7,444 bases of DNA from Chloroflexota bacterium. GTDB lineage: Bacteria; Chloroflexota; Anaerolineae; UBA3071. The stretch is taken from positions 1 to 7,444 of the forward strand of contig JACNHM010000560.1 in assembly GCA_014383605.1 (NCBI GenBank), written 5' to 3'. Position 1 is the first letter of the stretch. Every line of letters begins with the position of its first letter. Of this stretch, positions 1 through 5,443 are shown piece after piece. The notes below the pieces were generated by a model that was not told the origin of the DNA, searched no databases, and worked only from the letters and a program-made list of their open reading frames with translations. A program made the translations under genes and the position numbers.

Positions 1-899
1 TCACCATCGCCCTGCTGGCCGCCATCTGGGCCGGCTGGATGGTCTGGGAGCTGGCGGGGCGCCGGGCCCTCTTCACCAGTCAGGCTCGTAAACGGGCGGC
101 GGAGGTGCTGCGGGGAGACGCCTCGCTGGAAGACCTGGCCCCCCGCTCGGCCGTGGAGCGAGACCTGCTGGCCGCCGGCTTCAACTGGGGCGAGGGGGCG
201 CAGACCCGCTTCACCCTGCTGCGGCTGGGCCTGGCGGCGGTGGCCTACGTCCTGATGTCCCTGTTCCACGTGCCGCCCATCGTCTCCCTGGTGGCCGCTG
301 GCCTGGCCTTCTGGTTCCCCCGCTCCACCATCGCCGGCCGTGCGCAAGGCAGGGGGCGCAAGATAGACGAGGAAATGCCCACGGCGCTGACCCGGGTGGC
401 GGCGCTGATCACCCTGCAGCCTGACCCCATCGAGCTCCTGGCCCAGGTGGCGGACACGCTGCGGGCGGCCAACCCCGGCTCGCTGTTGGCCACGGAGCTG
501 CGCGGCGCCGTGGCCCAGGCCCGCAGCACGGGCGCCGACGCCGCCCTGCAGGATCTGGAGGCTCGTGCCCCCTCGGCAGCGCTGGCCTCGATGGCCTTCT
601 CGCTGCGCACCTACGCCCAGGCCGGCGGCGGCTACGCCGACGCCCTCATCGAGGCGGCCAGCCGGGCCCGGGTCATCCTGGCCGGCCGCAACCGGGCGCG
701 CTCTAAGGCAGCGGAGGCCACCACGGCGGCCAAGGCCATCCCTCTGCTCCTGCTGGCGGTGGGCGTCATCCTGTTCCAGGATCCCATGTTCCGGCAGTTC
801 TACCTGACCTTCGCCGGGCAGATGGTGGTGGTGATCGTCGTGGGGGCCATGCTCTTCGGCTACATGCAGATCAAGAGCATGGTCGAGGATGTGGGCTGA
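1..899 (+). CDS. tadB: TadB-like pilus assembly membrane protein (5' end cut off)
   Basis: This is an inner-membrane platform protein of the Tad/Flp pilus (T2SSF family). TadB pairs with TadC and is thought to couple the TadA ATPase to pilin assembly. The frame is open from base 3 with no stop, and the first visible residues (TIALLAAIWAGWMVWELA) are already a membrane helix, so the start lies just left of the window; the ATG at 39 would cut this helix. About 298 residues are visible. After a basic cytoplasmic stretch come two membrane helices near residues 77-110, then a helical cytoplasmic T2SSF-type domain (EEMPTALTRVAALITLQPDPIELLAQ as its start), and two C-terminal membrane helices ending VVVIVVGAMLFGYMQ. 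The length matches full TadB proteins (about 300-320 aa), so little is missing. Assignment to TadB rather than TadC rests on the topology and on a second T2SSF protein downstream. Confidence 0.8.
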   Translation, partial: TIALLAAIWAGWMVWELAGRRALFTSQARKRAAEVLRGDASLEDLAPRSAVERDLLAAGFNWGEGAQTRFTLLRLGLAAVAYVLMSLFHVPPIVSLVAAGLAFWFPRSTIAGRAQGRGRKIDEEMPTALTRVAALITLQPDPIELLAQVADTLRAANPGSLLATELRGAVAQARSTGADAALQDLEARAPSAALASMAFSLRTYAQAGGGYADALIEAASRARVILAGRNRARSKAAEATTAAKAIPLLLLAVGVILFQDPMFRQFYLTFAGQMVVVIVVGAMLFGYMQIKSMVEDVG

Positions 900-914
900 C
901 AGGCCTGCGGCCCG

Positions 915-980
915 AAACTCCAAACACCAAAGCTCAAACTCCAAACCGTTTTGAGCTTTGACCTTTGGATTTTGAGCTTT
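915..980. repeat. AT-leaning intergenic repeat and inverted repeat between tadB and the DUF6941 gene
   Basis: This intergenic stretch is built from variants of AAACTCCAAAC (915-925 and 936-946) and TTTGAGCTTT (950-959, repeated with one extra T at 970-980). CAAAGCTCAAA (928-938) and TTTGAGCTTTG (950-960) form a perfect 11-bp inverted repeat with an 11-nt loop; the third copy at 970-980 could compete for the same pairing. There is no U-tract, so a classical terminator is unlikely. The composition contrasts sharply with the GC-rich genes on both sides. Confidence 0.6.
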
Positions 981-981
981 C

Positions 982-994
982 ACCAGAGGTGGTT
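982..994 (+). promoter_or_regulatory. Ribosome binding site inside a short palindrome (copy 1)
   Basis: The sequence ACCAGAGGTGG lies just before TTATG and sets the start of the DUF6941-like gene at 995. CACC and GGTG can pair around the AGA triplet. The same block, with A changed to G, precedes tadC at 1711-1725, so the two genes share an almost identical translation-start cassette. Confidence 0.6.
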
Positions 995-1399
995 ATGTCT
1001 ACACCCAAACTCACAAGCGCTCTCGTCTGCGCCGACGTGCTCACCAACCCGGGCGGGCGGTTGAGCATCTACAACGTCCTGCTGGACGTCTCCGCCAACC
1101 GCTTCCCCACGGTGCTGTCCTACCTGGTGGCCGTGGCCATCTGGATGCACGAGGATCCGGCGGTGCAGCTCTGCATGACGCGGGTGGTCGTCCTCAGCCC
1201 CGATGGGGCGGCGTCGCTGGCCGAGGCCACGGATCGCTTCTCGCTGGGCGGGGCGCTGGTGCGCCACATCTCGGTGCACCGCTTCCGCAACGTGCTCTTG
1301 CCGGAGCCGGGCGTCTACCGGGTGCAGTTTGTCCTGGGGGCAGAGATCGTGCAGGACATCCCGCTCGTGGCGGTGGAGATCCCTGCCGAGGAAGAATGA
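995..1399 (+). CDS. DUF6941-like small protein
   Basis: The protein is 134 aa, soluble, with no signal peptide or membrane helix. Its opening (PKLTSALVCADVLTNPGGRLSIYNVLLD) resembles the DUF6941 pattern of a short strand, a 'CDDV' turn and a GKLSLIGV-like strand. Later the segment PEPGVYRVQFVLGAEIVQDIPLVAVEI fits the family's beta-rich C-terminus. The molecular function of the family is not known. The start at 995 is chosen over an upstream in-frame codon at 965 because a ribosome binding site (AGAGGTGG) lies 2-9 bases before it and the upstream residues come from intergenic repeat. It sits between tadB and tadC in the same direction, which suggests a role linked to the pilus, but nothing in the sequence proves it. 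Confidence 0.75.
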   Translation: MSTPKLTSALVCADVLTNPGGRLSIYNVLLDVSANRFPTVLSYLVAVAIWMHEDPAVQLCMTRVVVLSPDGAASLAEATDRFSLGGALVRHISVHRFRNVLLPEPGVYRVQFVLGAEIVQDIPLVAVEIPAEEE

Positions 1400-1442
1400 G
1401 AAACCCAGGGGAGGCCGCACATCGCGGTCGAAGGAGTCATCA

Positions 1443-1673
1443 ATGCCAAAGACGCAGTTGTACGTTCACGAGCCGGGACATCCAGAGCCACATCGTCACA
1501 ACTATTTTCCAGAACTGCAAGCGCTCATTGCAGAACAAGGGGAGCTTGACGAGGTAGGCGTGAGCCGAGTTCATATCTATCACGATGATTGGTGCGACAT
1601 CTTCATTGGCGGATACTGCAACTGCGCCCCCGACATCCAGGTCGAGAAACTGGTGCATCAGCCCGCCGGCTGA
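1443..1673 (+). CDS. Small Cys/His-rich protein of unknown function
   Basis: A 76-aa soluble protein that I do not recognise. AAGGAG at 1431-1436, six bases before the ATG, supports this start; an upstream extension of the frame overlaps the DUF6941-like gene and is spurious. The N-terminal part is rich in His and Pro (VHEPGHPEPHRHNYFPEL) and the C-terminal part carries HDDWCDIFIGGYCNCAPDI, giving three cysteines in a C-x8-C-x-C pattern. With the histidines these could bind a metal, but that is inference. Base composition is clearly lower in GC and codon use less biased than in its neighbours, so it may have been acquired separately. It lies between the DUF6941-like gene (43-base gap) and tadC (52-base gap). 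Confidence 0.7.
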   Translation: MPKTQLYVHEPGHPEPHRHNYFPELQALIAEQGELDEVGVSRVHIYHDDWCDIFIGGYCNCAPDIQVEKLVHQPAG

Positions 1674-1710
1674 TGAGCGAGCCGATCTTCGCCTTTTGAA
1701 GTTAGAAGTT

Positions 1711-1725
1711 CCACCGGAGGTGGTT
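1711..1725 (+). promoter_or_regulatory. Ribosome binding site inside a short palindrome (copy 2)
   Basis: CCACCGGAGGTGG followed by TTATG places a strong Shine-Dalgarno (GGAGG) before tadC. CCACC and GGTGG can pair with a three-base loop, so the site lies within a small potential hairpin. It matches the leader at 982-994 at 16 of 17 positions through the ATG. Confidence 0.6.
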
Positions 1726-2604
1726 ATGCCAACACTCATCGCACTGCTGGCCGCCGGCTACGGCGGTTGGCTCGTCTACAGCTTCGCCCCGCTGACCCGG
1801 GGCTACTGGGCCCGTCGTGCCCAGGTCTATCTGTCCGAGGCCGAAGAGCAGGAGCAACTGCCCTTCTATCGGGCGCTGCTGTTGCCCGTCGCCGACCTGG
1901 TGCGCCGCTTCGCCCCTGCCGGCTGGCTGCTGGGGGCCCGATCCGACCTCTACTGGGCGCACCTGGACGGAGCCTGGCTGGGTTGGGAGAGCGCCGACTT
2001 CTGGGCCCTGCGCCTGGTGCTGGGCCTGCTGGGGCTCTCCTACGGCCTCTTCGTCATGGGGCAGCCCTACGTGGCCGCCATCGCCGCCGCCATCGGCCTG
2101 CTCTTCCCCGGCATCCGGCTGCACGGCCGGGCGGAGAAGGTGCGGAGGCGCTTCCTGCAGGAGCTGCCGGGGGCAGCGCAGAACCTGGCCATGCTGGCCG
2201 CCGTGGGCACCTCCGTGGGCGAAGGGCTGCGACGCCTGGCCGAGGGAGAGGGGCTGGTCAGCCAGTGGATACGCCAGACCCTGGCCCTGGGAGCCGGGCA
2301 GCAGTTGTTCTCGCCCAGCGAAGCGGAGAAGGGCTTTCTGCGGAAACGGGCGGAGGAGAGCCAGCTGCCGGCGCTCATCAACCTGGCCGTGCAGCTCGAC
2401 CTGGTGCAGCGGGGCGGCGTGGGAGCGGAGAACCTGCTGGGCGACCTGGCCCGCAACGTGGCCCAGGAGTACGAAGGGGAGATGGCCGAGCGGGCGGAGA
2501 AGCTGGGGGCGACCCTGGTCTTCCCGACCATGCTCTTCTACTTCCTGCCCTACATGCTGGCCATCCTGGCTCCCGTGGCCGTCAGCATCATGCAGGGGTT
2601 CTGA
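1726..2604 (+). CDS. tadC: TadC-like pilus assembly membrane protein
   Basis: Second T2SSF-family platform protein of the Tad pilus, 292 aa, expected to sit in the inner membrane with TadB. An N-terminal helix (TLIALLAAGYGGWLVYSFA) is followed by a cytoplasmic stretch and two adjacent membrane helices around residues 90-128. Next comes the helical T2SSF domain, beginning near RRRFLQELPGAAQNLAMLAA, with the family-typical GTSVGEGLRRLAE turn. A final helix (LVFPTMLFYFLPYMLAILAP) ends the protein. The start at 1726 follows the strong GGAGG site; an in-frame extension to 1585 overlaps the preceding small gene in another frame and is rejected. The stop overlaps the start of the next gene by one base (TGATG), so the two are probably co-translated. 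Separation of tadB and tadC by two unrelated small genes is unusual, as they are normally adjacent. Confidence 0.85.
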   Translation: MPTLIALLAAGYGGWLVYSFAPLTRGYWARRAQVYLSEAEEQEQLPFYRALLLPVADLVRRFAPAGWLLGARSDLYWAHLDGAWLGWESADFWALRLVLGLLGLSYGLFVMGQPYVAAIAAAIGLLFPGIRLHGRAEKVRRRFLQELPGAAQNLAMLAAVGTSVGEGLRRLAEGEGLVSQWIRQTLALGAGQQLFSPSEAEKGFLRKRAEESQLPALINLAVQLDLVQRGGVGAENLLGDLARNVAQEYEGEMAERAEKLGATLVFPTMLFYFLPYMLAILAPVAVSIMQGF

Positions 2605-3263
2605 TGAGCTCCCGGATACCCCGCCTGCGGACGGCCCTGCGCCAGGGGCTGCCCAACGCAGCCGCCGCCTTCCTGTGGCTGCTCCTGGCCGTGGCTTTCG
2701 TGCATCGGGCCATCCAGGAGGCCGGCTTGCTCGACCGGTTGTTGGCCGGCGGCCTGGCCCTGGTGAACGGCCTGCTGGCCATGCTCTTCGTTGCCCGCCG
2801 GCAGGCCAGGAGGACGGCCGGCCTCGGCCCCTTCCTGGTGGCCCTGGCGGTGACCGTGGGGCCGCTGCTCTTACGTCCCTCGCCGGCGCCGTTCGACTGG
2901 GCTCACGGTGAGAGGTTGCGGATCCCGGGGCTGGTGCTGGAGCTGCTCTCGCTGCCCTGGATCGTGGCCTCGCTGCTGTCGCTGGGGCCCGCCGTGGGCA
3001 TGGCCCCGGCGGATCGAGGGTTGCGCACGGGGGGCACGTACCGCATCGTGCGCCATCCGCTCTATGCCGGGGAGCTGCTGTGCTCGCTGGGCTACGGCGT
3101 GGGCAACGGCAGCCTGGCCAATGGCCTGATCTGGCTGCTGCTTCTGGGCGGCGTGCTGCTGCGCATCCACTGGGAAGAGCGGCTGCTGGCCGACCAGTAT
3201 CCCGACGACTACGCCGCCTATCGCCGCCAGGCGCCCCGGCGACTCCTGCCTTTCCTGATTTGA
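2604..3263 (+). CDS. Membrane methyltransferase, isoprenylcysteine carboxyl methyltransferase (ICMT)/PEMT-like
   Basis: A 219-aa integral membrane protein with about five hydrophobic segments (near residues 20-36, 47-64, 75-91, 107-130 and 170-188). The C-terminal third carries the family signature: GGTYRIVRHPLYAGE (143-157), a Glu pair (EERLL, 191-195) and spaced tyrosines in YPDDYAAYRR, then PRRLLPFLI. In ICMT and phospholipid methyltransferases these residues bind S-adenosylmethionine. The substrate cannot be read from the sequence; bacterial members act on varied or unknown substrates. Its ATG overlaps the tadC stop by one base, so translation is coupled, suggesting a pilus-linked job such as modifying a pilin or a membrane lipid. 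That link is inference. The promoter of the flp group overlaps its last codon. Confidence 0.8.
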   Translation: MSSRIPRLRTALRQGLPNAAAAFLWLLLAVAFVHRAIQEAGLLDRLLAGGLALVNGLLAMLFVARRQARRTAGLGPFLVALAVTVGPLLLRPSPAPFDWAHGERLRIPGLVLELLSLPWIVASLLSLGPAVGMAPADRGLRTGGTYRIVRHPLYAGELLCSLGYGVGNGSLANGLIWLLLLGGVLLRIHWEERLLADQYPDDYAAYRRQAPRRLLPFLI

Positions 3264-3288
3264 CGAAACGGGCCAGCCATGCTATGCT
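3260..3288 (+). promoter_or_regulatory. Promoter for the flp-tadE-tadG group
   Basis: TTGACG (3260-3265), a 17-base spacer and TATGCT (3283-3288) preceded by TGC (extended -10). The -35 box overlaps the stop codon of the methyltransferase gene. A start site near 3295 is expected, giving a leader of about 280 nt before flp. Confidence 0.7.
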
Positions 3289-3294
3289 CGCACT

Positions 3295-3560
3295 GTAGCA
3301 TCCACAACCGAATACATCCAACCCTTGAGACGACCCCCTTTCCCCGGAAAGGGGAGAGGAGAGCCGCAAGACGCTCTCCGCCTTGTGACGACCCTTGGAC
3401 GCAGTTCGAGCAGCCTGCCGAACGGCAGTGCTGCGCCCTGTGATCCCCGTGGTCGTTTTTGTTTTCGGCGGTAGTCCCCGTCCAGGTGGCCGGATCGTCG
3501 GCCTATTGAGCGGGGATCCGATAACTGGCAGCGCATCCGTATCCATTCCATTCACACAAC
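3295..3560 (+). promoter_or_regulatory. Long structured 5' leader of the flp pilin gene
   Basis: The stretch between the promoter and the flp ribosome binding site has no gene but is rich in hairpins: CCCCTTT/AAAGGGG (3335-3341 with 3348-3354), GGAGAGC/GCTCTCC (3358-3364 with 3373-3379), CTGCC/GGCAG (3414-3418 with 3423-3427), and an outer TCCCCG/CGGGGA pair (3475-3480 with 3511-3516) enclosing GGCCG/CGGCC (3488-3492 with 3499-3503). AGACGA directly precedes the first hairpin and GTGACGA occurs at 3385-3391, motifs that recur in the RNAs at 4751-5180 and 6305-6725. Several helices could act as a control or stability element for the abundant pilin mRNA. No known riboswitch consensus was recognised. 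Confidence 0.5.
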
Positions 3561-3573
3561 AGGAGGTATTCCA

Positions 3574-3723
3574 ATGACCAAGTTCTTGCGAGACGTCCGC
3601 GCCGCTGAGTTCAGCGAGGTGGCCCTGATTATGGCCGTGGTGGTCCTGGTGGCCATCACCGCCTACCAGGCCCTGGGCGGCCGGATCAACGAAGTGGTCC
3701 AGAACGTCGTCAGCAACCTGTAG
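3574..3723 (+). CDS. flp: Flp-type major pilin precursor
   Basis: A 49-aa pilin precursor, in the usual Flp size range. A short basic leader (MTKFLRDVRA) is followed by AEFSE and a continuous hydrophobic helix (VALIMAVVVLVAITAYQAL), then a small polar tail ending in VVSNL. Prepilin peptidases of the TadV type cut just before this kind of segment and need Glu at mature position +5; E15 lies at +5 if cleavage follows A10. The residue before the cut is Ala rather than the usual Gly. AGGAGG (3561-3566) lies seven bases before the ATG. The gene sits first after its own promoter and leader and ten bases before tadE, whose ribosome binding site overlaps the flp stop codon. The mature product should form the pilus fibre. 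Confidence 0.85.
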   Translation: MTKFLRDVRAAEFSEVALIMAVVVLVAITAYQALGGRINEVVQNVVSNL

Positions 3724-3732
3724 GAGGCCGCC

Positions 3733-4152
3733 ATGCTGCGCTTTCTGCGCTCTCGACGAGGAGCCGAGTTCGTCGAGGCGGCGGTGACCATCCCCATCGT
3801 CGTGCTCGTCATGCTGGCCGTCGTGCAGTTCGGCATGATCGTCTACGCTTCGCAGATGGCCAGCGAGGCCGCACGGCAAGGCGTCCGCTGGGGGGCGGTG
3901 GCCCAGGCCAACCAGGCCGGGATCGCCGCCTCGCAGGCGGCCAGCTTCGCCAGCACCGCCTTTGCCATGGGCAGCCCGCAGGTGGCCGTCCTGGCCCCCG
4001 GCGGGGTGTTGGGCTCCAACATCAAGCTGCGCGTGACCTACGAGGTGCCCAACTTCCTCGGCGGGCTGGCCGGGCTCTTCCCTGGCCTGCCCCACGGGCC
4101 GTTCCAGGTGATCGGTGAGGCCACGATGAGGCAAGAGGGGTGGCTGCAATGA
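3733..4152 (+). CDS. tadE: TadE-like pseudopilin
   Basis: A 139-aa minor pilin of the TadE family. The leader MLRFLRSRRG is followed by AEFVEAAVTIPIVVLVMLAVVQFGMIVYASQMASEAARQGVRWG, the typical TadE pattern: Gly at -1, Glu at +5 (E15), one hydrophobic helix, then the amphipathic segment ending in the AAR-G motif. The rest is a small extracytoplasmic domain (from about residue 55). The leader length and the AEFxE motif are the same as in Flp next door, indicating processing by one peptidase. AGGAGG at 3722-3727 overlaps the flp stop, and the TadE stop overlaps the next start by four bases (ATGA), so flp, tadE and the following gene form a tight operon. Confidence 0.85.
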   Translation: MLRFLRSRRGAEFVEAAVTIPIVVLVMLAVVQFGMIVYASQMASEAARQGVRWGAVAQANQAGIAASQAASFASTAFAMGSPQVAVLAPGGVLGSNIKLRVTYEVPNFLGGLAGLFPGLPHGPFQVIGEATMRQEGWLQ

Positions 4153-4634
4153 CCCATCGAACCGAGACCGGCCGGAGGGACCGCTGCGCTGCCCGGGCCC
4201 TCCGGCGGCTGGCCTGGGACAAAGCCGCCTACTCCATGACCTTCTGGGCCGTCTTCATCGCCCTGGTGGTGGGGCCGCTCTTCGCCCTGTCTACGGAGGT
4301 AGGGCGCTATGCCCGCGCTGTCAGCGAGGTGCAGAAAGCGGCCGACGCCGCGGCGCTGGCCGGCGTGCGGGAAGTGGACATCGTCCTCTGGCGGGAGGAG
4401 GGGGAGTTCGGCTTTCTCCCCTCCGCCTATGGCCTGGCCCAGGAGTACGCCAACCGCAATGCTTCGTACCTGGGGCAGTACGGCATCGGCGTCTCCGTGA
4501 CGGGCATCTGGATCGACCAGGAGTTGCAGGTCGTGGGAGCCAGGTGTCGGGCCGACGTCTCACGTCTTTTCCCGCGCTGGGTTCCGCAGGTGGCCATCGA
4601 GCGCCAGGGCACGGCACAGATCGCCTGGCGCTGA
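4149..4634 (+). CDS. TadG-like pilus assembly protein
   Basis: A 161-aa protein with a basic N-terminus, one membrane helix (about 29-49, SMTFWAVFIALVVGPLFALST) and the segment VQKAADAAALAGVREV, characteristic of TadG/TadE-like Flp-associated proteins just after their helix. The remainder is an exported domain ending in AQIAWR. It lacks the long von Willebrand-like C-terminal region of full TadG proteins, so it is a short version. It also lacks the G-x4-E cleavage motif of pilins, so the helix probably remains as an anchor. The ATG at 4149 (ATGA overlap with tadE) is preferred over GTG at 4140; AGAGGGG at 4134-4140 serves as the ribosome binding site. It is the last gene of the flp group. Confidence 0.75.
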   Translation: MTHRTETGRRDRCAARALRRLAWDKAAYSMTFWAVFIALVVGPLFALSTEVGRYARAVSEVQKAADAAALAGVREVDIVLWREEGEFGFLPSAYGLAQEYANRNASYLGQYGIGVSVTGIWIDQELQVVGARCRADVSRLFPRWVPQVAIERQGTAQIAWR

Positions 4635-4639
4635 GCACG

Positions 4640-4715
4640 TCGCAGAGGAGCAAAGGAGCAGGTCGCAAAGTTGCACGCGGCCTCTGTGCGACCTTGTGCC
4701 CTTGCGACCCTGCGT
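4640..4715. repeat. Degenerate repeat and hairpin after the tad genes
   Basis: The stretch starts with purine-rich units (CAGAGGAGCAAAGGAGCAGG at 4643-4662) like those at 4966-5022. GGTCGCAA (4661-4668) and TTGCGACC (4702-4709) form a perfect 8-bp stem, extended by GCA/TGC past a one-base bulge; TGCGACC occurs again at 4687-4693. There is no U-tract, so it is not a standard terminator and transcription may run on into RNA B. The remaining bases to 4750 show nothing I can name. Confidence 0.5.
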
Positions 4716-4750
4716 CTTGTCATCGGTAGTCCCGGCTTCTTCCCGCCAAC

Positions 4751-5180
4751 CGAGCTGGCTCACGCGAGCGTAGAGAACGGCGCTGGCCGTTCGGGCGAGG
4801 TGAGGCCGTGCTACTACGGGCAGGCAGATCGTCCGGGCTGACGCCGCACGCACCTCCGCGGCATCGAGCGAGAGATGGAAGACGACGTCGCCTTCGCGGC
4901 GACGAGCATCCCGTGACGCACCCCCGTGACGATACCGGACACGAGCGGGGGCTCGGTGCGGAATCTGAGCAGAGGAGCCAGGGAGCGGAGGAGCAGAGGG
5001 GCTAGGGAGCCGAGGAGCAAGAGAGTGCACCTCCGCACCCCAGCACCCTTGCACAGAAAGCTCCCCTGCTCAAGTTCCCCACCGAGCCCACACCAACCGC
5101 TTGTGGCCCGGTGCGCCTTGTGACGAACTGCTATCAGCAGATCTCGTTTCCGGCTATCTGCCTGCCCATCTCGGCAGGCT
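4751..5180 (+). ncRNA. Structured RNA leader (RNA B), related to RNA C at 6305-6725
   Basis: This gene-free stretch precedes a two-gene membrane protein operon. GGGCAGGCAGAT (4818-4829) pairs perfectly over 12 bp with ATCTGCCTGCCC (5156-5167), enclosing about 325 nt. Inside are AGACGA (4880-4885) with an adjoining hairpin CGTCGCC/GGCGACG (4886-4892 with 4898-4904), GTGACGA at 4926-4932 within a CCCCCG/CGGGGG stem (4921-4926 with 4946-4951), and GTGACGA at 5120-5126 followed by CTGC/GCAG (5128-5131 with 5137-5140). RNA C shows the same order, the same 5' helix strand and a 19/22 match to 5143-5164. GCACCTCC occurs at 4850-4857 and 5027-5034 and is complementary to the downstream ribosome binding site (5203-5210). 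A local hairpin GCCTGCC/GGCAGGC (5160-5166 with 5173-5179) competes with the enclosing helix. The left edge is estimated from similarity to RNA C; no convincing own promoter was found. Confidence 0.6.
4966..5022. repeat. Purine-rich degenerate tandem repeat
   Basis: About ten imperfect units of the type GAGCAGAGGAGCCAGGGAGC, almost entirely A and G on the + strand. It lies inside RNA B at a place where RNA C has no counterpart, so it looks like an insertion or expansion in that copy. Similar units occur at 4643-4662. Confidence 0.65.
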
Positions 5181-5215
5181 CCACAACCTTAAAAACTGCA
5201 TAGGAGGTGCGCGAA

Positions 5216-5443
5216 ATGAACCGTGATCGAGTAGGGATCAACGTCCCGGCCGTGCTGCTGGCCTTCGTGATCATCGGGGCCATCGGCATCTGGGGGGCTG
5301 CTTTTAGCAGCCAGGTGGCCATAGGTCTGTCCATCGGCCTGGTGGGCGGCCTCGCTGGCTATTGCGTAGGCTATGTGCACGCCGACCTGAAACACGATCT
5401 CCTCTGGCGCATAGCCAGGGAGATGGCGAGGGGGAAGCGATGA
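5216..5443 (+). CDS. Small two-helix membrane protein, unknown function
   Basis: A 75-aa protein not assigned to a family. Two membrane helices (about 9-30 and 34-55) are joined by a very short turn and followed by a basic, probably cytoplasmic tail (HADLKHDLLWRIAREMARGKR). The second helix is Gly-rich (IGLVGGLAGYCVGYV), suggesting close helix packing. AGGAGG at 5202-5207 lies eight bases before the ATG at 5216; a GTG at 5207 overlaps that site and is not the start. The stop overlaps the next start by four bases (ATGA), so the two proteins are probably made together and may form a complex. RNA B directly upstream, with two sequences complementary to this ribosome binding site, suggests control of translation. 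Confidence 0.7.
   Translation: MNRDRVGINVPAVLLAFVIIGAIGIWGAAFSSQVAIGLSIGLVGGLAGYCVGYVHADLKHDLLWRIAREMARGKR

Noticed and set aside
1767..2603. N-terminal extension of the methyltransferase frame through tadC
   Set aside because: The extension is Arg/Gly/Pro-rich and is the shifted reading of tadC; the real start is the ATG at 2604.
1702..4149. 815-codon open frame on the minus strand
   Set aside because: It lies opposite several well-supported genes and its protein is low-complexity, as expected from the lack of stops in GC-rich antisense frames.
4717..4745. Own promoter for RNA B (TTGTCA at 4717)
   Set aside because: No acceptable -10 box at the right distance; RNA B may be transcribed from the upstream promoter instead.
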